A stretch of 64,000 nt of DNA from Geothrix sp. (GCA_030681515.1 JAUXSE010000047.1:30830-94829), one strand, 5' to 3'; counted from the stretch's first letter, positions 36,438 to 46,104 are shown. Program-made: numbers and translations. Notes: generated by a model not told the origin, from the sequence alone.

Positions 36438-36731
36438 ATGGCGGATCTCGGTAAAAAGTTCACATGCTTCCAATGCGCGGCGAAGTTCTATGACTTCGGC
36501 AAGCCGGAGGCGCTCTGCCCCAAGTGCGGGGCCAACCAGAAAACCGCTCCGGCCAAACCCAAGGCCGTGAAGAAGGAGAAGAGCGTCCACGTGATCGAGG
36601 ACGACTTCCCCGCGGAGCCGGAAGCGGAGAACCCGGAGGAGACCTTCACCGAGACCGGTGTGGCCATCGAACGGGGCCGCGGCGAAGGCTTCGATCCGGG
36701 CGATCTGCGCATGGACGACTACGACGAATAG
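36438..36731 (+). CDS. FYDLN-type zinc-ribbon acidic protein (TIGR02300-like)
   Basis: 97 residues. Two CxxC pairs, CFQC near residue 10 and CPKC near 32, form a likely zinc ribbon around [12 protein letters not shown], which resembles the FYDLN motif of a family of unknown function. After a Lys-rich linker the C-terminal half is strongly acidic ([15 protein letters not shown] and DDYDE). ATG 36438 follows GGAAAG. The terminator hairpin overlaps its stop codon. Confidence 0.8.
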   Translation: MADLGKKFTCFQCAAKFYDFGKPEALCPKCGANQKTAPAKPKAVKKEKSVHVIEDDFPAEPEAENPEETFTETGVAIERGRGEGFDPGDLRMDDYDE

Positions 36732-36749
36732 GCTGCGCCTATTCGTCGT
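36721..36749. terminator. Hairpin overlapping the end of the FYDLN gene
   Basis: Perfect 13-bp arms ACGACGAATAGGC (36721-36733) and complement (36737-36749), loop TGC. The left arm includes the last codons and the TAG. No T-run follows, so the terminator role is likely but not certain. Confidence 0.7.
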
Positions 36750-36785
36750 GATGAAGGGCAAAACCTTCTTTGGGAGGGGACCGGG

Positions 36786-37721
36786 ATGAACGACCCATCA
36801 GTCCCTCCCCTCATCGACCGCCACACGCATCTCGAAGGTTCTCTGGATTCCGCCTGGGTCCGCCAGGACGCAGCGCGTCGCGGCCTGGATGTTCCCGCCA
36901 GCCTGGAGCTGCTCTGGTCCGGCGCTGCCGTGCCCTTCGACGGGTTCATCGAAGCCTTCCTGTTCGGGGCGGCCCTGCTGGACAGCCGCGAGGCCGTGCG
37001 CGAGGCCACCCTGGCCGTGGCGCGGCGCACGCGGGCGGCAGGCGGCGCGGGGTTCGACCTGTGGGCATCCCCGCACTTTCTCGTGGTCCATCGCGGACAG
37101 ATTTCCCTCGATGATTTCTGGCTCGGAATGGAAGAAGGCCTTTTCATCGCGGGGGCCCTGGGCCTCCGCGCCTGCGTGGTGGTGGATGCCGTCAACCACT
37201 TCGGACCGAGGCACGGCCAGGCAGTCCTCGACCTGGTGCTGCCGGGCCTGCCGGCCTTCGTGAAGGGCTTCTCCACCGGCGGCCTAGAGGACTGCCCCTT
37301 CCGGGACTGGGCCCCCGTCTTCGACCGGGCCCGGGCCGCGGGCCTGCGGATCGCCGCCCACGCCGGAGAGAACGGCCCCGGGTCGAATGTCCGCGAGGCC
37401 CTCCTCGAAGGTGGCGTCGCCCGCATCATCCATGGCATCCGCGCCAGCGAGGCGACCTTCGAGCTGCTGGCGGAACACCGCATCCCCGTGGACATCTGCC
37501 CCAGTTCCAATCGGGCCCTCGCGGCGGAGGTGGATCCGCATCCCCTGCCCCGGATGCTGGGCGCCGGGGTGCGATGCGCCCTGGGCACCGACGATCCCGG
37601 CCTCATCCCCTGCGATCTGGGCACCGAAATCGCCGCGGCGCGACGCATGGGCCTGGATGACACCGCCCTGGCCACCCTCCGGCGACATGGGGCCGAAGAT
37701 GCCTGGTGCCTGGCGCCGTGA
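36786..37721 (+). CDS. Adenosine deaminase family protein
   Basis: 311-residue TIM-barrel amidohydrolase. Metal ligands His13 and His15 in DRHTHLEGSLD, the HAGE motif (AAHAGENG), the catalytic-pocket RIIHGIRA, and the GTDDPGL aspartates are all in family positions. Likely substrate is adenosine or adenine, or a related aminopurine; the shorter length compared with E. coli Add (333) leaves this open. GGGAGGG precedes ATG 36786. Confidence 0.85.
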   Translation: MNDPSVPPLIDRHTHLEGSLDSAWVRQDAARRGLDVPASLELLWSGAAVPFDGFIEAFLFGAALLDSREAVREATLAVARRTRAAGGAGFDLWASPHFLVVHRGQISLDDFWLGMEEGLFIAGALGLRACVVVDAVNHFGPRHGQAVLDLVLPGLPAFVKGFSTGGLEDCPFRDWAPVFDRARAAGLRIAAHAGENGPGSNVREALLEGGVARIIHGIRASEATFELLAEHRIPVDICPSSNRALAAEVDPHPLPRMLGAGVRCALGTDDPGLIPCDLGTEIAAARRMGLDDTALATLRRHGAEDAWCLAP

Positions 37722-37809
37722 CCAGCCCCTTCTAGGAATTGCCGCCCTATCCAGCCAACCCGGGGGTCGAAGCAACCGGGAGATCCAGGTAGACTAGGAG
37801 ATTCGGTGC

Positions 37810-37886
37810 GCGCCCATAGCTCAGCTGGATAGAGCATCAGGCTTCGAACCTGAGGGTCGGGCGTTCGAGTCGCTCTGGGCGCACCA
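37810..37886 (+). tRNA. tRNA-Arg (anticodon TCG)
   Basis: 77 nt with encoded CCA. Acceptor GCGCCCA/TGGGCGC, D arm TAGCTCAGCTGGATAGAG, anticodon loop CTTCGAA in TCAGG/CCTGA, T loop TTCGAGT. Confidence 0.95.
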
Positions 37887-37910
37887 CCGGTTTGACAATT
37901 CGGTTTTTTT

Positions 37911-37995
37911 GCGAGCGTGGCGGAACTGGTAGACGCACTGGATTTAGGTTCCAGCGGTTCACACCATGTCGGTTCGAGTCCGACCGTTCGCACCA
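37911..37995 (+). tRNA. tRNA-Leu (anticodon TAG)
   Basis: 85 nt, class II with a long variable arm and encoded CCA. Acceptor GCGAGCG/CGTTCGC (one G-T pair), anticodon loop TTTAGGT in CTGGA/TCCAG, T loop TTCGAGT. It lies 24 bases after tRNA-Arg, so the two are probably processed from one transcript. Confidence 0.95.
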
Positions 37996-37999
37996 TTTT

Positions 38000-38026
38000 C
38001 TCAGAATCGCCTTTGGCGATTCTGAG
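38000..38026. terminator. Terminator after the tRNA pair
   Basis: Perfect 12-bp stem CTCAGAATCGCC/GGCGATTCTGAG with loop TTT. Same CTCAGAA/TTCTGAG stem base as terminators at 3414 and 46066. Confidence 0.8.
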
Positions 38027-38077
38027 TGAGAAAAAGCTGAATGTTTCTAAGAATTTTCCACGCCTCACGGAGCATCC

Positions 38078-39667
38078 ATGTCCGCCACTCTCCATCACCA
38101 GTCCCCCACCCGCAAGGCCGTCGAAGTGACGGTGCCCGCCGCCGAGGTGAGCGCCGCTTTCAACGACGTGGTGGCGAAGATCGCGCCGAAGGTGCGCATT
38201 CCCGGCTTCCGTCCAGGCAAGGCCCCCCGTCCCGTGCTCATGCAGAAGTACGCCCGCGAGATCCAATCCGACGTCGCGCAGCAGCTGGTGGAAAAACATT
38301 TCTGGAAGGCCGCCCAGGAAGCGGGCGCCCTGCCCATCTCCCACCCCTCCGTGGAAAAGCTGGAACTGAAGGAGGGCGCCGACGCGGTCTTCCGCGCCCA
38401 GTTCGACGTGGCACCTGAAGTCGCCCTTCCGGACTACAGGGCCATGGTTCTCACCAAGAAGAAGCGCACCATTGATGCGGCCACAGTCCTGGAGCATCTC
38501 GAAGGCCTGCGCCAGCGCGCCACCAAGTTCCTGCCGGTCGAAGGCGGTGCCGTGGCCCCGGGCCTCATCGCCACCTGCGATATCCGCGTGAAGCCCCAGG
38601 GCCTGAAGGCCCAGTCCTACCAGGACCAGGTGCTGGAGATTGACGGAACCCGGCCCTTCGACGCCGAACTGGTGGGTCTCAAGGCCGACGAGAAGAAGGC
38701 TTTCACCCTGACCCACCCTGCCGATGACGCCAACACCGTCCTCGCCGGCAGGACCCTGGCCTATGAAGTCCAGATCAAGGATCTCCGCCGCAAGGAAGTG
38801 CCCGACCTGGGCGATGAGTTCGCCAAGGACATGGGCGCCTTCGAGAACCTCGACGCCCTGAAGGCCGCCGTGGGCAAGGATCTCGAAGAGGCCGCCGAGC
38901 GCGACGCCGTGGCCCGCCTGCACGCCACCATGCTCGACACCCTGCTGGACGCCGCGCCCTTCGAGGTGCCCCGTTCCATGGTCGCCCTGCAGCTCGACGA
39001 CTACTGCCAGGAGTTCGCCCAGCACGTGGCCCGCCAGGGCATGGACCCCAAGAAGGTGAACTGGCAGGCCTACCGCCAATACCGCCTGAACGACGCCGAG
39101 CGCGCCGTCCGCAGCGGCTACCTGCTGCAGGCCATCGGCAACGCCGAATCCATCGAGGTTCCCGAGGCGGACATTGACGCCGAAATCCGTACCTTCATGG
39201 CCGAAAACCAGGTCCAGCAGCCCTTCGACGCCTTCAAGGCCGAGCTGGAGCGCCGTGGCAACGCCACCGAGATCAAGGGGCGCCTGCGCACCGACCGGAT
39301 CTTCGACCACCTGCTCACCACCGCCCAGGTCACCGAGGAGCTGCTGGACAAGGCCGGCTTCGAGGCCCTGGTCGAGCTGGAGCGCAAGCGCGAGGCCGGC
39401 ATCCCCGTGAACCGCTTCGACGCGGGCGGACTCGAGGGCGGCGACCTGGAAGGCCAGGAGGGTGGCGAACCCGCCGCCGTGGCGCCCGCCGGCCATGTCC
39501 ACGGCCCCGATTGTGACCACGGGCACGATGCCGAAGAAGCCAAGCCAAAGAAAAAGACAGTAAAAAAAGCCGAAGACGCCGAGGAGAAGCCCAGGAAGGC
39601 CGCCAAGGTCGAGCCCGAAGCCGAGGAAAAGGCCAAGGTCAGAAAGACAGCCGCCGCGAAGAAGTAG
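38078..39667 (+). CDS. tig: Trigger factor with extended C-terminus
   Basis: 529-residue ribosome-bound chaperone/prolyl isomerase against about 430 in E. coli. The ribosome-binding signature is GFRPGKAPRPV near residue 45. The PPIase domain (about 150-245) and helical arms (about 250-440) follow. The extra C-terminus has a short His/Cys/Asp cluster, HVHGPDCDHGHD, then a Lys/Glu/Ala-rich tail to the end, which could bind metal or nucleic acid/ribosome. Located just upstream of clpP as in many bacteria, but a terminator separates them. Confidence 0.95.
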   Translation: MSATLHHQSPTRKAVEVTVPAAEVSAAFNDVVAKIAPKVRIPGFRPGKAPRPVLMQKYAREIQSDVAQQLVEKHFWKAAQEAGALPISHPSVEKLELKEGADAVFRAQFDVAPEVALPDYRAMVLTKKKRTIDAATVLEHLEGLRQRATKFLPVEGGAVAPGLIATCDIRVKPQGLKAQSYQDQVLEIDGTRPFDAELVGLKADEKKAFTLTHPADDANTVLAGRTLAYEVQIKDLRRKEVPDLGDEFAKDMGAFENLDALKAAVGKDLEEAAERDAVARLHATMLDTLLDAAPFEVPRSMVALQLDDYCQEFAQHVARQGMDPKKVNWQAYRQYRLNDAERAVRSGYLLQAIGNAESIEVPEADIDAEIRTFMAENQVQQPFDAFKAELERRGNATEIKGRLRTDRIFDHLLTTAQVTEELLDKAGFEALVELERKREAGIPVNRFDAGGLEGGDLEGQEGGEPAAVAPAGHVHGPDCDHGHDAEEAKPKKKTVKKAEDAEEKPRKAAKVEPEAEEKAKVRKTAAAKK

Positions 39668-39684
39668 TCCCCCTCCGTTCCACC

Positions 39685-39710
39685 AAGAAGGCTCCGCGAG
39701 GAGCCTTCTT
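39685..39710 (+). terminator. Terminator between tig and clpP
   Basis: Stem AAGAAGGCTCC/GGAGCCTTCTT (11 bp) with loop GCGA; the T-rich 3' arm serves as the U tract. A TATCCT -10-like element follows, suggesting clpP has its own promoter. Confidence 0.85.
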
Positions 39711-39739
39711 GCTATCCTGATCAGCCAGCCGGAGGGCCC

Positions 39740-40336
39740 ATGCCCAGCAGCTACTATCCCCCCATCGTCATCGAGCAGACGCCCCGCGGCGAGCGCAGCT
39801 ACGACATCTACTCGCGCCTGCTCAAGGACAACATCATCTTCCTGGGCACGCCCATTGACGACAGCGTGGCCAACGCCATCGTCGCCCAGATGCTGTTCCT
39901 CGAAAGCGAAGACCCCGACAAGGACATCCAGATCTACATCAACAGCCCCGGCGGCAGCGTCACCGCGGGTCTCGCCATCTACGACACCATGCAGTTCGTG
40001 AAGAACGACATCGTCACCTACTGCATCGGCCAGTGCGCCTCCATGGGCGCCCACCTGCTCGCGGCGGGCACCAAGGGCAAGCGCTTCGCCCTGCCCAACG
40101 CGCGCATCATGATCCACCAGCCCAGCGGCGGCGCCCAGGGCCAGGCCACGGAAATCGAGATCACCTTCAAGGAGATCCAGCGCCTGAAGGAGAACCTCGC
40201 CGCCACCTTCGCCAGGCACACGGGCCAGCCCCTGAAGAAGGTCATGAAGGACATGGACCGGGATTTCTTCATGGGCGCCGAGGAAGCCCTGGAGTACGGC
40301 ATCGTGGACAAGGTCCTTTCCGAGCGGCCCGCCTGA
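39740..40336 (+). CDS. clpP: ATP-dependent Clp protease proteolytic subunit
   Basis: 198-residue serine protease subunit forming the ClpP tetradecamer. Catalytic Ser101 (GQCASMGA), His126 (IMIHQPSGG) and Asp175 ([11 protein letters not shown]) are in place, as is the oxyanion segment INSPGGSV. Almost no N-terminal propeptide ([14 protein letters not shown]). No clpX follows; hisC begins inside its stop codon, a 1-base overlap. Confidence 0.97.
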   Translation: MPSSYYPPIVIEQTPRGERSYDIYSRLLKDNIIFLGTPIDDSVANAIVAQMLFLESEDPDKDIQIYINSPGGSVTAGLAIYDTMQFVKNDIVTYCIGQCASMGAHLLAAGTKGKRFALPNARIMIHQPSGGAQGQATEIEITFKEIQRLKENLAATFARHTGQPLKKVMKDMDRDFFMGAEEALEYGIVDKVLSERPA

Positions 40337-41463
40337 TGAGATCGAGCCTCTCCAGCGCCCCCGGTTTCGGGCGCCTGTCCGGCGTCCCGCTCTACGTGCC
40401 AGGCAAGCCCATCCAGGAAGTCCAGCGCGAGCTCGGGCTCACCCGGATCATCAAGCTGGCCTCCAACGAGAATCCCTGGGGGCCCACGGAGGCCGTGAAG
40501 GCCCGCGTGGCCTCGGTCATCTCGGGCTCGGAGTTCGAGGGCCTGGGCCTGTACCCGGTCAGCGATGGCTACTACCTCCGCAAGCGCATCGCCGAGCGCA
40601 AGGGCGTGGCGCTCGACCGCGTGGTGCTAGGCAACGGCAGCAGCGAGATCCTGGAGATGGTGGCCAAGGCGGCCTTCCTGGACGGCGGCAGCGCCGTGAT
40701 CCCCAGGCACAGCTTCGCCATCTACGGCATCGCCGCCCAGACCGCCGGCGGGCGCGTCATCGAATCCCGGGCCTCGGCCACGGAACTCGACGCGGATGAC
40801 ATCCTGCGTTCGGTGGCCGAGGACACCCGCCTCGTCTACCTCGGGCATCCGAACAATCCCACGGGCATCCGGCTCGAACGCGCCGCCATCGAGCGCCTGG
40901 CGCGCGGGTTGCGCGAGGATATCGTCCTGGTGGTGGACCAGGCCTATGCCGAGTACGAGGATCCCGCCAATTACCCGGACGCCGCCGCCTACCTGGACGA
41001 GCGCCCGAACCTGCTGGTGCTCCACACCTTCTCCAAGATCCACTCCCTGGCCTCGCTGCGCATCGGGTACGGCCTGGGCTCGAAGGAGCTGATGGGTTTC
41101 CTGGAGCGGGTCCGCAGCCCCTTCAACACCAATCACCTGGCCCAGGCCGCGGCGGAAGTCGCCGTGCAGGATCTGGCCTTCGAGGCCTTCTCCCGCCAGA
41201 AGAACACCGAAGCCCGGACTGCCTTCGTCCAGGAGGCCGCCAGGCACCGCTGCCAGCTCACGGGGGCTTGCGGCAACTTCATGCTCCTGGAAAGCGCCTT
41301 CCCCGCCGCAGAGCTGTTCAAGGAACTGCTCCAGCGCGGCGTGATCGTGCGGCCCATGCAGGGCTACGGCCTTCCCAACCACATCCGCGTGTCCTTCGGG
41401 AAGCCCGATGAGATGCAAGCCTTCTGGAACGCGGCCGGGCCCCTGCTCGACGGCGGCTGCTGA
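40336..41463 (+). CDS. hisC: Histidinol-phosphate aminotransferase
   Basis: 375-residue PLP enzyme of histidine synthesis converting imidazole-acetol phosphate to histidinol phosphate. N-terminal KLASNENPWGP, GHPNNPTG, DQAYAEY and the PLP lysine Lys234 in HTFSKIHSLASLRIGYG are typical. The His-type substrate arginine lies in HIRVSFG. It sits outside any his operon, coupled to clpP and recQ. An aromatic amino acid role remains possible. Confidence 0.9.
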   Translation: MRSSLSSAPGFGRLSGVPLYVPGKPIQEVQRELGLTRIIKLASNENPWGPTEAVKARVASVISGSEFEGLGLYPVSDGYYLRKRIAERKGVALDRVVLGNGSSEILEMVAKAAFLDGGSAVIPRHSFAIYGIAAQTAGGRVIESRASATELDADDILRSVAEDTRLVYLGHPNNPTGIRLERAAIERLARGLREDIVLVVDQAYAEYEDPANYPDAAAYLDERPNLLVLHTFSKIHSLASLRIGYGLGSKELMGFLERVRSPFNTNHLAQAAAEVAVQDLAFEAFSRQKNTEARTAFVQEAARHRCQLTGACGNFMLLESAFPAAELFKELLQRGVIVRPMQGYGLPNHIRVSFGKPDEMQAFWNAAGPLLDGGC

Positions 41464-43152
41464 GTGGCATCGGTTCCACACGAGATCGAGCGGCTGCGCG
41501 CCCTGCTGGCGCAGGGCGCGTCGGCGGCATGCCGCCAGGGATTGGAGTCCCTCCGTGCCCGCTACCGCAGCGAATCCGGCGCCTTCGATGTCGCTTCCAT
41601 CGCGGCGCTGAAGGACCTCGCCACCGACCTGGAGACCGTTCCTGGCCTGGAAACGGCCCTCAAGGCCACCTTCGGCTATGGGGCGTTCCGTCCGGGCCAG
41701 CGGGACATCATCGAGGCCGTGCTATCGGGCCGCGACGTGGTGGGCATCATGCCGACCGGCGCCGGGAAATCGCTCACCTACCAGCTGCCCGCGCGGCTGC
41801 TGGGCGGCGTGACGCTGGTGGTCTCGCCCCTCATCGCCCTCATGAAGGATCAGGTGGACGCGCTCACGGAGGCGGGATTGCGGGCCTCCTTCCTCAATTC
41901 CAGCCTGGGCGCGGAGGCGCGCCGCGAACGCATCCGCGCCCTCAAGAACGGTGAACTGGAGCTGATCTACGCCGCGCCGGAGGGCCTCGATCTCTATCTG
42001 GCCGACCTGCTGCGCGAGGTGGACCTGCGCCTCATCGCCGTGGACGAGGCCCACTGCATCAGCCACTGGGGCCATGATTTCCGTCCGGCCTACCGCACCC
42101 TCGCGGGCCTGAAGCGGCGCTTCCCGCAGGTGCCGGTCCTCGCCCTCACGGCCACGGCCACGCCGGAGGTGCGCCGCGATATCGCCGCGCAGCTGGAGAT
42201 GCAGAACCCGCTCGAAGTGCAGGGTTCCTTCTTCCGGCCCAACCTGCGGATCAGCGCCTACCGCAAGGGCGTCGAGGGCCAGCCGCCGGTGCGCGAAGCC
42301 CTGCTGCGCCTCGTCCTGGCCCGGCGCGGGGAGAGCGGCATCATCTACTGCCTGTCCCGGAAGGCCGTGGAGTCCACGGCGGCCTTTCTCGCCGGGGAGG
42401 GCCTCCGCGCCGCGGCCTACCACGCGGGCTTGACCGCCGAGGCCCGGTCCTCCGCCCAGGAGGCCTTCCAGCGCGACGATGTGGACGTGATCGTGGCTAC
42501 CGTCGCCTTCGGCATGGGCATAGACAAGAGCAACATCCGCTACGTCATCCACCGCGATATGCCCAAGAGCATGGAGGGCTGGTACCAGGAGATCGGCCGC
42601 GCGGGCCGAGATGGCGCCGATGCGGACTGCGTGATGTTCTTCGGCTGGGGCGACGTGCTCAGCTACGACCGCTTCACGGACGGCCTGGACGCGCCGCTGG
42701 CCCAGGCCCAGCAGCGGCAGACCCGCGACCTCTTCCGTCTGGCGGAAGCCCCCCGCTGCCGCCACCAGGCCCTCCTGGCGCACTTCGGCGAGCGCATGGA
42801 GGCCTGTGGCACCTCCTGCGACGTCTGCACCGGGGCCGATCCGCTCCAGGCCGCGCCCTCGCCCGGGAAGGCGAAGCGCGGATCGCCCCGCGGGTCCCGT
42901 CCATCACTGCGGGAGGACCAGGTGGAAGGCGAAGAGGCCCTCTACCTCGAGTTGAAATCGCTTCGGAAGCGGCTGGCCGATGCCAAGGGCGTCCCCGCCT
43001 ACGTGATCTTCAGCGATGCCACCCTCCAGCAGATGGCCCGGTTCCGGCCGGCCACCGAGGCGGAATTCCTGGCCTTGAGCGGAGTGGGCCCGAAGAAACT
43101 TCAGCAGTACGGTGATGTCTTTCTTGGATTGCTGGGCCAGCAGGGCCTTTGA
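41464..43152 (+). CDS. recQ: RecQ-family ATP-dependent DNA helicase
   Basis: 562-residue 3'-5' helicase. Walker A PTGAGKS at about 98-104, [15 protein letters not shown] from 194, helicase domain 2 with [14 protein letters not shown] and [10 protein letters not shown]. Zinc-binding cysteines follow in [20 protein letters not shown] and CDVC, then a C-terminal HRDC domain (about 480-560, [17 protein letters not shown]). About 60 extra residues precede the helicase core. GTG start directly after the hisC stop. Confidence 0.93.
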   Translation: MASVPHEIERLRALLAQGASAACRQGLESLRARYRSESGAFDVASIAALKDLATDLETVPGLETALKATFGYGAFRPGQRDIIEAVLSGRDVVGIMPTGAGKSLTYQLPARLLGGVTLVVSPLIALMKDQVDALTEAGLRASFLNSSLGAEARRERIRALKNGELELIYAAPEGLDLYLADLLREVDLRLIAVDEAHCISHWGHDFRPAYRTLAGLKRRFPQVPVLALTATATPEVRRDIAAQLEMQNPLEVQGSFFRPNLRISAYRKGVEGQPPVREALLRLVLARRGESGIIYCLSRKAVESTAAFLAGEGLRAAAYHAGLTAEARSSAQEAFQRDDVDVIVATVAFGMGIDKSNIRYVIHRDMPKSMEGWYQEIGRAGRDGADADCVMFFGWGDVLSYDRFTDGLDAPLAQAQQRQTRDLFRLAEAPRCRHQALLAHFGERMEACGTSCDVCTGADPLQAAPSPGKAKRGSPRGSRPSLREDQVEGEEALYLELKSLRKRLADAKGVPAYVIFSDATLQQMARFRPATEAEFLALSGVGPKKLQQYGDVFLGLLGQQGL

Positions 43153-43356
43153 CAGCCCCCTCCAGGGCGGTGGACATCTGTCACAACCCGGACATACCCG
43201 CGTTGATATCAAAGGGGATACCTGAGCACCCTGGCGGCTGCGGTCTTGCCGCCGCCCGGGCGGGAATCTAGGGTGAGGGAAGGCATTTCACACTCGAATG
43301 TCCTTTGTTTTGTCCCCGAATATCATTGGTTTTTGCCCCTTGGTGGAGGTGAGTTC

Positions 43357-44808
43357 ATGAGCCTGGGAGAACGCGTCAGAGACCTGACCCGGATGGTTTT
43401 CCAGCTGGGCAACAACTGGATCAGCCTGGCGGGCGCGGTCATCACGACCAGCGCCGGATTCACCCTGGTCTGGTTCTGGTTCATGGAGCTGACGAGCCCC
43501 AGGGCGATCCATCCCTACGCGGGCATCCTGCTCTTCCTCATCCTGCCCGGCATCTTCCTGGCTGGCCTGGCCCTCATCCCCCTGGGCATCCTCCGCATGC
43601 GCCGCAGGAAGCGGCTGGCGGGCGAAGAGCCGACGCCGTTCCAGAAGGTGGACTTCGCGCAGCCCGGCATCCGGCGCCTGCTGGGCGTGATCGGCATCGC
43701 CACCTTCCTCAACATCGCGCTCCTGGGCACCGCGGGCCTCAAGGGCGTGGAGTACATGGACTCCAACCAGTTCTGCGGCCTCACCTGCCACACCGTCATG
43801 AGCCCCGAGTACACCGCCTTCCTGGATTCCCCCCACTCCCGCGTGGGCTGCGCCCAGTGCCACATCGGACATGGGGCCCCAGCCCTCGTGCGGGCCAAGA
43901 TCTCGGGCACCCGCCAGCTCTTCGCGGTGGCCTTCGGCACCTATTCCCGGCCGATCCCGAGCCCCGTCGAACACCTGCGACCGGCCCGGGAGACCTGCGA
44001 ACAGTGCCATTGGCCCCAGAAATTCACCGGCGAGAAGCTCCTGATCCGGACCAAGTACGCCGAGGACGAAGTCAACACGCCCTCCACCTCCGTTCTCCTC
44101 CTCAAGATCGGCGGACACACCGCCAACGGCACCACGGGCATCCACGGCCGGCACCTGGACGCATCCGAACGCATCAGCTATGTCAGCACGGACACGCGCC
44201 GCCAGGACATCCCCAAGGTCACCTACCGCGACGACAACGGCCAGCTGGTGGAATTCGTCACCGAGGACTACAAGAAGTTGTCCCCCGAGAAGCTCGCCAA
44301 GGCCACCGAGCGCAAGATGGACTGCATTGACTGCCACAACCGCCCCACCCACGCCTTCGAACTGCCCGACCGCGCCGTGGACAAGGCCATCTCCAACCAC
44401 CGCATGAGCGCGGAGTTGCCCTTCCTCAAGAAGAAGGCCGTGGAGTTGCTGAAGGTCGAGTACCCGGACCGCGCCACCGCCGGGGCCAGGATCCCGGTGG
44501 CCATCGCGGAGTACTACCGCACCGCGTACCCGGATATCTACAAGCAGAAGCGGGCCCAGGTGGATACCGCCGGCGAAGTGGTCAAGGCCATCTACCTGCG
44601 GAACGTGTTCCCCGAGATGAAGCTCACCTGGGGCACCCACCCCAACAACATCGGCCACGAGGAGGCCGTGGGCTGTTTCCGATGCCACGACGGCAGCCAC
44701 ACCGCCGCCGACGGCCGCACGATCTCGTCCGACTGCAATACCTGCCACACGATCCTGGCCCAGGACGAGAAGGATCCCAAGATCCTCAAGGACTTCGGCA
44801 TGAAGTGA
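43357..44808 (+). CDS. Membrane-anchored multiheme c-type cytochrome (NapC/NirT/NrfH-like)
   Basis: 483 residues. Two N-terminal membrane segments (about 20-45, 55-80) and a third near 105-125, then a periplasmic part with six c-heme sites: CGLTCH (an x3 spacing, with a Met shortly after as in NrfH-like quinol dehydrogenases), CAQCH, CEQCH, CIDCH, CFRCH and CNTCH. It probably takes electrons from menaquinol to periplasmic reductases or extracellular acceptors. No nrfA or nap genes adjoin. GGAGGT precedes ATG 43357. Confidence 0.88.
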   Translation: MSLGERVRDLTRMVFQLGNNWISLAGAVITTSAGFTLVWFWFMELTSPRAIHPYAGILLFLILPGIFLAGLALIPLGILRMRRRKRLAGEEPTPFQKVDFAQPGIRRLLGVIGIATFLNIALLGTAGLKGVEYMDSNQFCGLTCHTVMSPEYTAFLDSPHSRVGCAQCHIGHGAPALVRAKISGTRQLFAVAFGTYSRPIPSPVEHLRPARETCEQCHWPQKFTGEKLLIRTKYAEDEVNTPSTSVLLLKIGGHTANGTTGIHGRHLDASERISYVSTDTRRQDIPKVTYRDDNGQLVEFVTEDYKKLSPEKLAKATERKMDCIDCHNRPTHAFELPDRAVDKAISNHRMSAELPFLKKKAVELLKVEYPDRATAGARIPVAIAEYYRTAYPDIYKQKRAQVDTAGEVVKAIYLRNVFPEMKLTWGTHPNNIGHEEAVGCFRCHDGSHTAADGRTISSDCNTCHTILAQDEKDPKILKDFGMK

Positions 44809-44843
44809 TGGAACGGCGGAACGCGGCGCACCAGAATGATGGA

Positions 44844-45509
44844 ATGTCCGCCACCCCCCTTCCCCTGATCGCCATTGACGGCCCATCGGGCGTGGGAAAG
44901 TCCACCACGGCCCGGCGGGTCGCCGCGCGGCTGGGCTGGCAGTACCTCGATACCGGCGCCATGTACCGCGCCACGGCCCTGGCCCTTCAGCGGGCGGGTC
45001 TCTCCCTGGAGGACCGCGAAGGATTGGAGCGCCTGCTGGCGGGCCTGGACCTCACCCAGGAGGGCACCCGCATCTACCTCGGAGGCGAGGATGTGAGCGA
45101 AGCCATCCGCGGCCAGGAGGTCACGCGGCTCGTCACGCCCGTGAGCGCGGATGCCCGGGTGCGCGAGGTGCTGGTGGACCAGCAGCGGCGCATCGGATCC
45201 AGCGGGCGCTGGGTGGTGGATGGCCGCGATATCGGCACGGTGGTGTTCACGGAGGCCTGCTGCAAGATCTTTCTCACCGCCAGCCCCGAGGCCCGCGCCC
45301 GGCGGCGCTTCCTGGAGCTGCAGGCCAAGGGCGGCTCCCCGGTCCTCGAAGAGGTGCTCGCCGATCTCCAGCGCCGCGACCAGGCCGACAGCACGCGCGC
45401 CGTGGCGCCCCTGCGGAAGGCCGAAGATGCCGTCGAGCTCGACTCCAGCGACCTGACGCTCGATCAGGTCGTGGACTGGATCGTGGCGAAGCATTTGGCT
45501 CATCCCTAG
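44844..45509 (+). CDS. cmk: Cytidylate kinase
   Basis: 221-residue NMP kinase phosphorylating CMP and dCMP. P-loop GPSGVGKST at 13-21, YLDTGAMYRA, the CMP-binding insert, VVDGRDIGTVVF and LQRRDQADSTRAVAPLRKA match the family. The start codon ATG 44844 has only a weak ribosome site; the conserved IAIDGPSGVGKS begins 8 residues in, so the start is well placed. A hairpin terminator follows at 45522. Confidence 0.96.
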   Translation: MSATPLPLIAIDGPSGVGKSTTARRVAARLGWQYLDTGAMYRATALALQRAGLSLEDREGLERLLAGLDLTQEGTRIYLGGEDVSEAIRGQEVTRLVTPVSADARVREVLVDQQRRIGSSGRWVVDGRDIGTVVFTEACCKIFLTASPEARARRRFLELQAKGGSPVLEEVLADLQRRDQADSTRAVAPLRKAEDAVELDSSDLTLDQVVDWIVAKHLAHP

Positions 45510-45521
45510 GGCCGTTCCGCG

Positions 45522-45549
45522 CGCAGAAAACGGGCGCCCGTTTTCTGCG
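45522..45549. terminator. Hairpin after cmk
   Basis: CGCAGAAAACGGGC followed immediately by its perfect complement (14-bp arms, the central bases forming the loop). The AGAAAACGGGC core is the same as in the hairpin at 46066. Confidence 0.8.
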
Positions 45550-46065
45550 TGAGAAAGAATATTGCCAGCACCCCTCGCCGCCCCTTTCCGGGCCGTGAAG
45601 GCCCCTTTCCGACGATTTGTGCTTTTGATGGGCCATCCCCCATACTTGTTTCGGGGCCGTAGCAGCGTGCGGGTCCAGGCATTCATGCTCCCGCCGGGGC
45701 GGCATGGAAAGTGAGGGGTTCGAGCCCCCTTGTGCGACCCCTCAACCAAGCCCCGGCACCTTCTGGTAGCGGGCGTCCGATAGACTGCTGACGTGAATAG
45801 GTGTGAAGGGTTCGGGACGAATACCGACAGGGGGGTTCAGGGGCTATCGGGTCTTGAGATCAGATTTCATAGAGCGTATCCCTACGATGTGCCAAGGCGA
45901 TGCCAGGGTCAAACATGTCCCTGGCCTGGATCCTTCATGATATCGGGGGGGCCGCAACTCTTTCAGGGCGGCTGCTCCTTCCGGCTGAGGCAGTCGAGCA
46001 TCGCGGCGATGCGCTGCGTTGCATGCGCGAATCGCTGCGCGGGCAAACCCCAAGGCTTTTCCTAT
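45550..46065. other. Gene-free, strongly structured gap between convergent cmk and cydB
   Basis: About 515 bases with no credible gene on either strand, bounded by two hairpins with the same core. A nested structure is visible at 45694-45756: CCGGGGC pairs with GCCCCGG, and inside it GAGGGGT pairs with ACCCCTC, separated by purine-rich internal loops. A second CGGGGC at 45652-45657 could compete for the same partner. Motifs for tmRNA, RNase P RNA, SRP RNA or a known riboswitch were looked for and not found. An uncharacterised RNA is possible. Confidence 0.4.
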
Positions 46066-46104
46066 CTCAGAAAACGGGCGCTGCATTTGCGCCCGTTTTC
46101 TGAG
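46066..46104. terminator. Bidirectional terminator after cydB
   Basis: 16-bp perfect arms CTCAGAAAACGGGCGC (46066-46081) and complement (46089-46104), loop TGCATTT. It ends the cydAB transcript and would also end any plus-strand transcript from the gap. Confidence 0.85.

Noticed and set aside
36719..40219. A 1166-codon minus-strand open frame
   Set aside because: It crosses two tRNAs and is antisense to the deaminase, tig and clpP genes; no domains are visible.
45710..45737. A tRNA-like T arm (GGGGTTCGAGCCCC)
   Set aside because: No matching acceptor, D or anticodon arms on either side; better explained by the larger nested stems.
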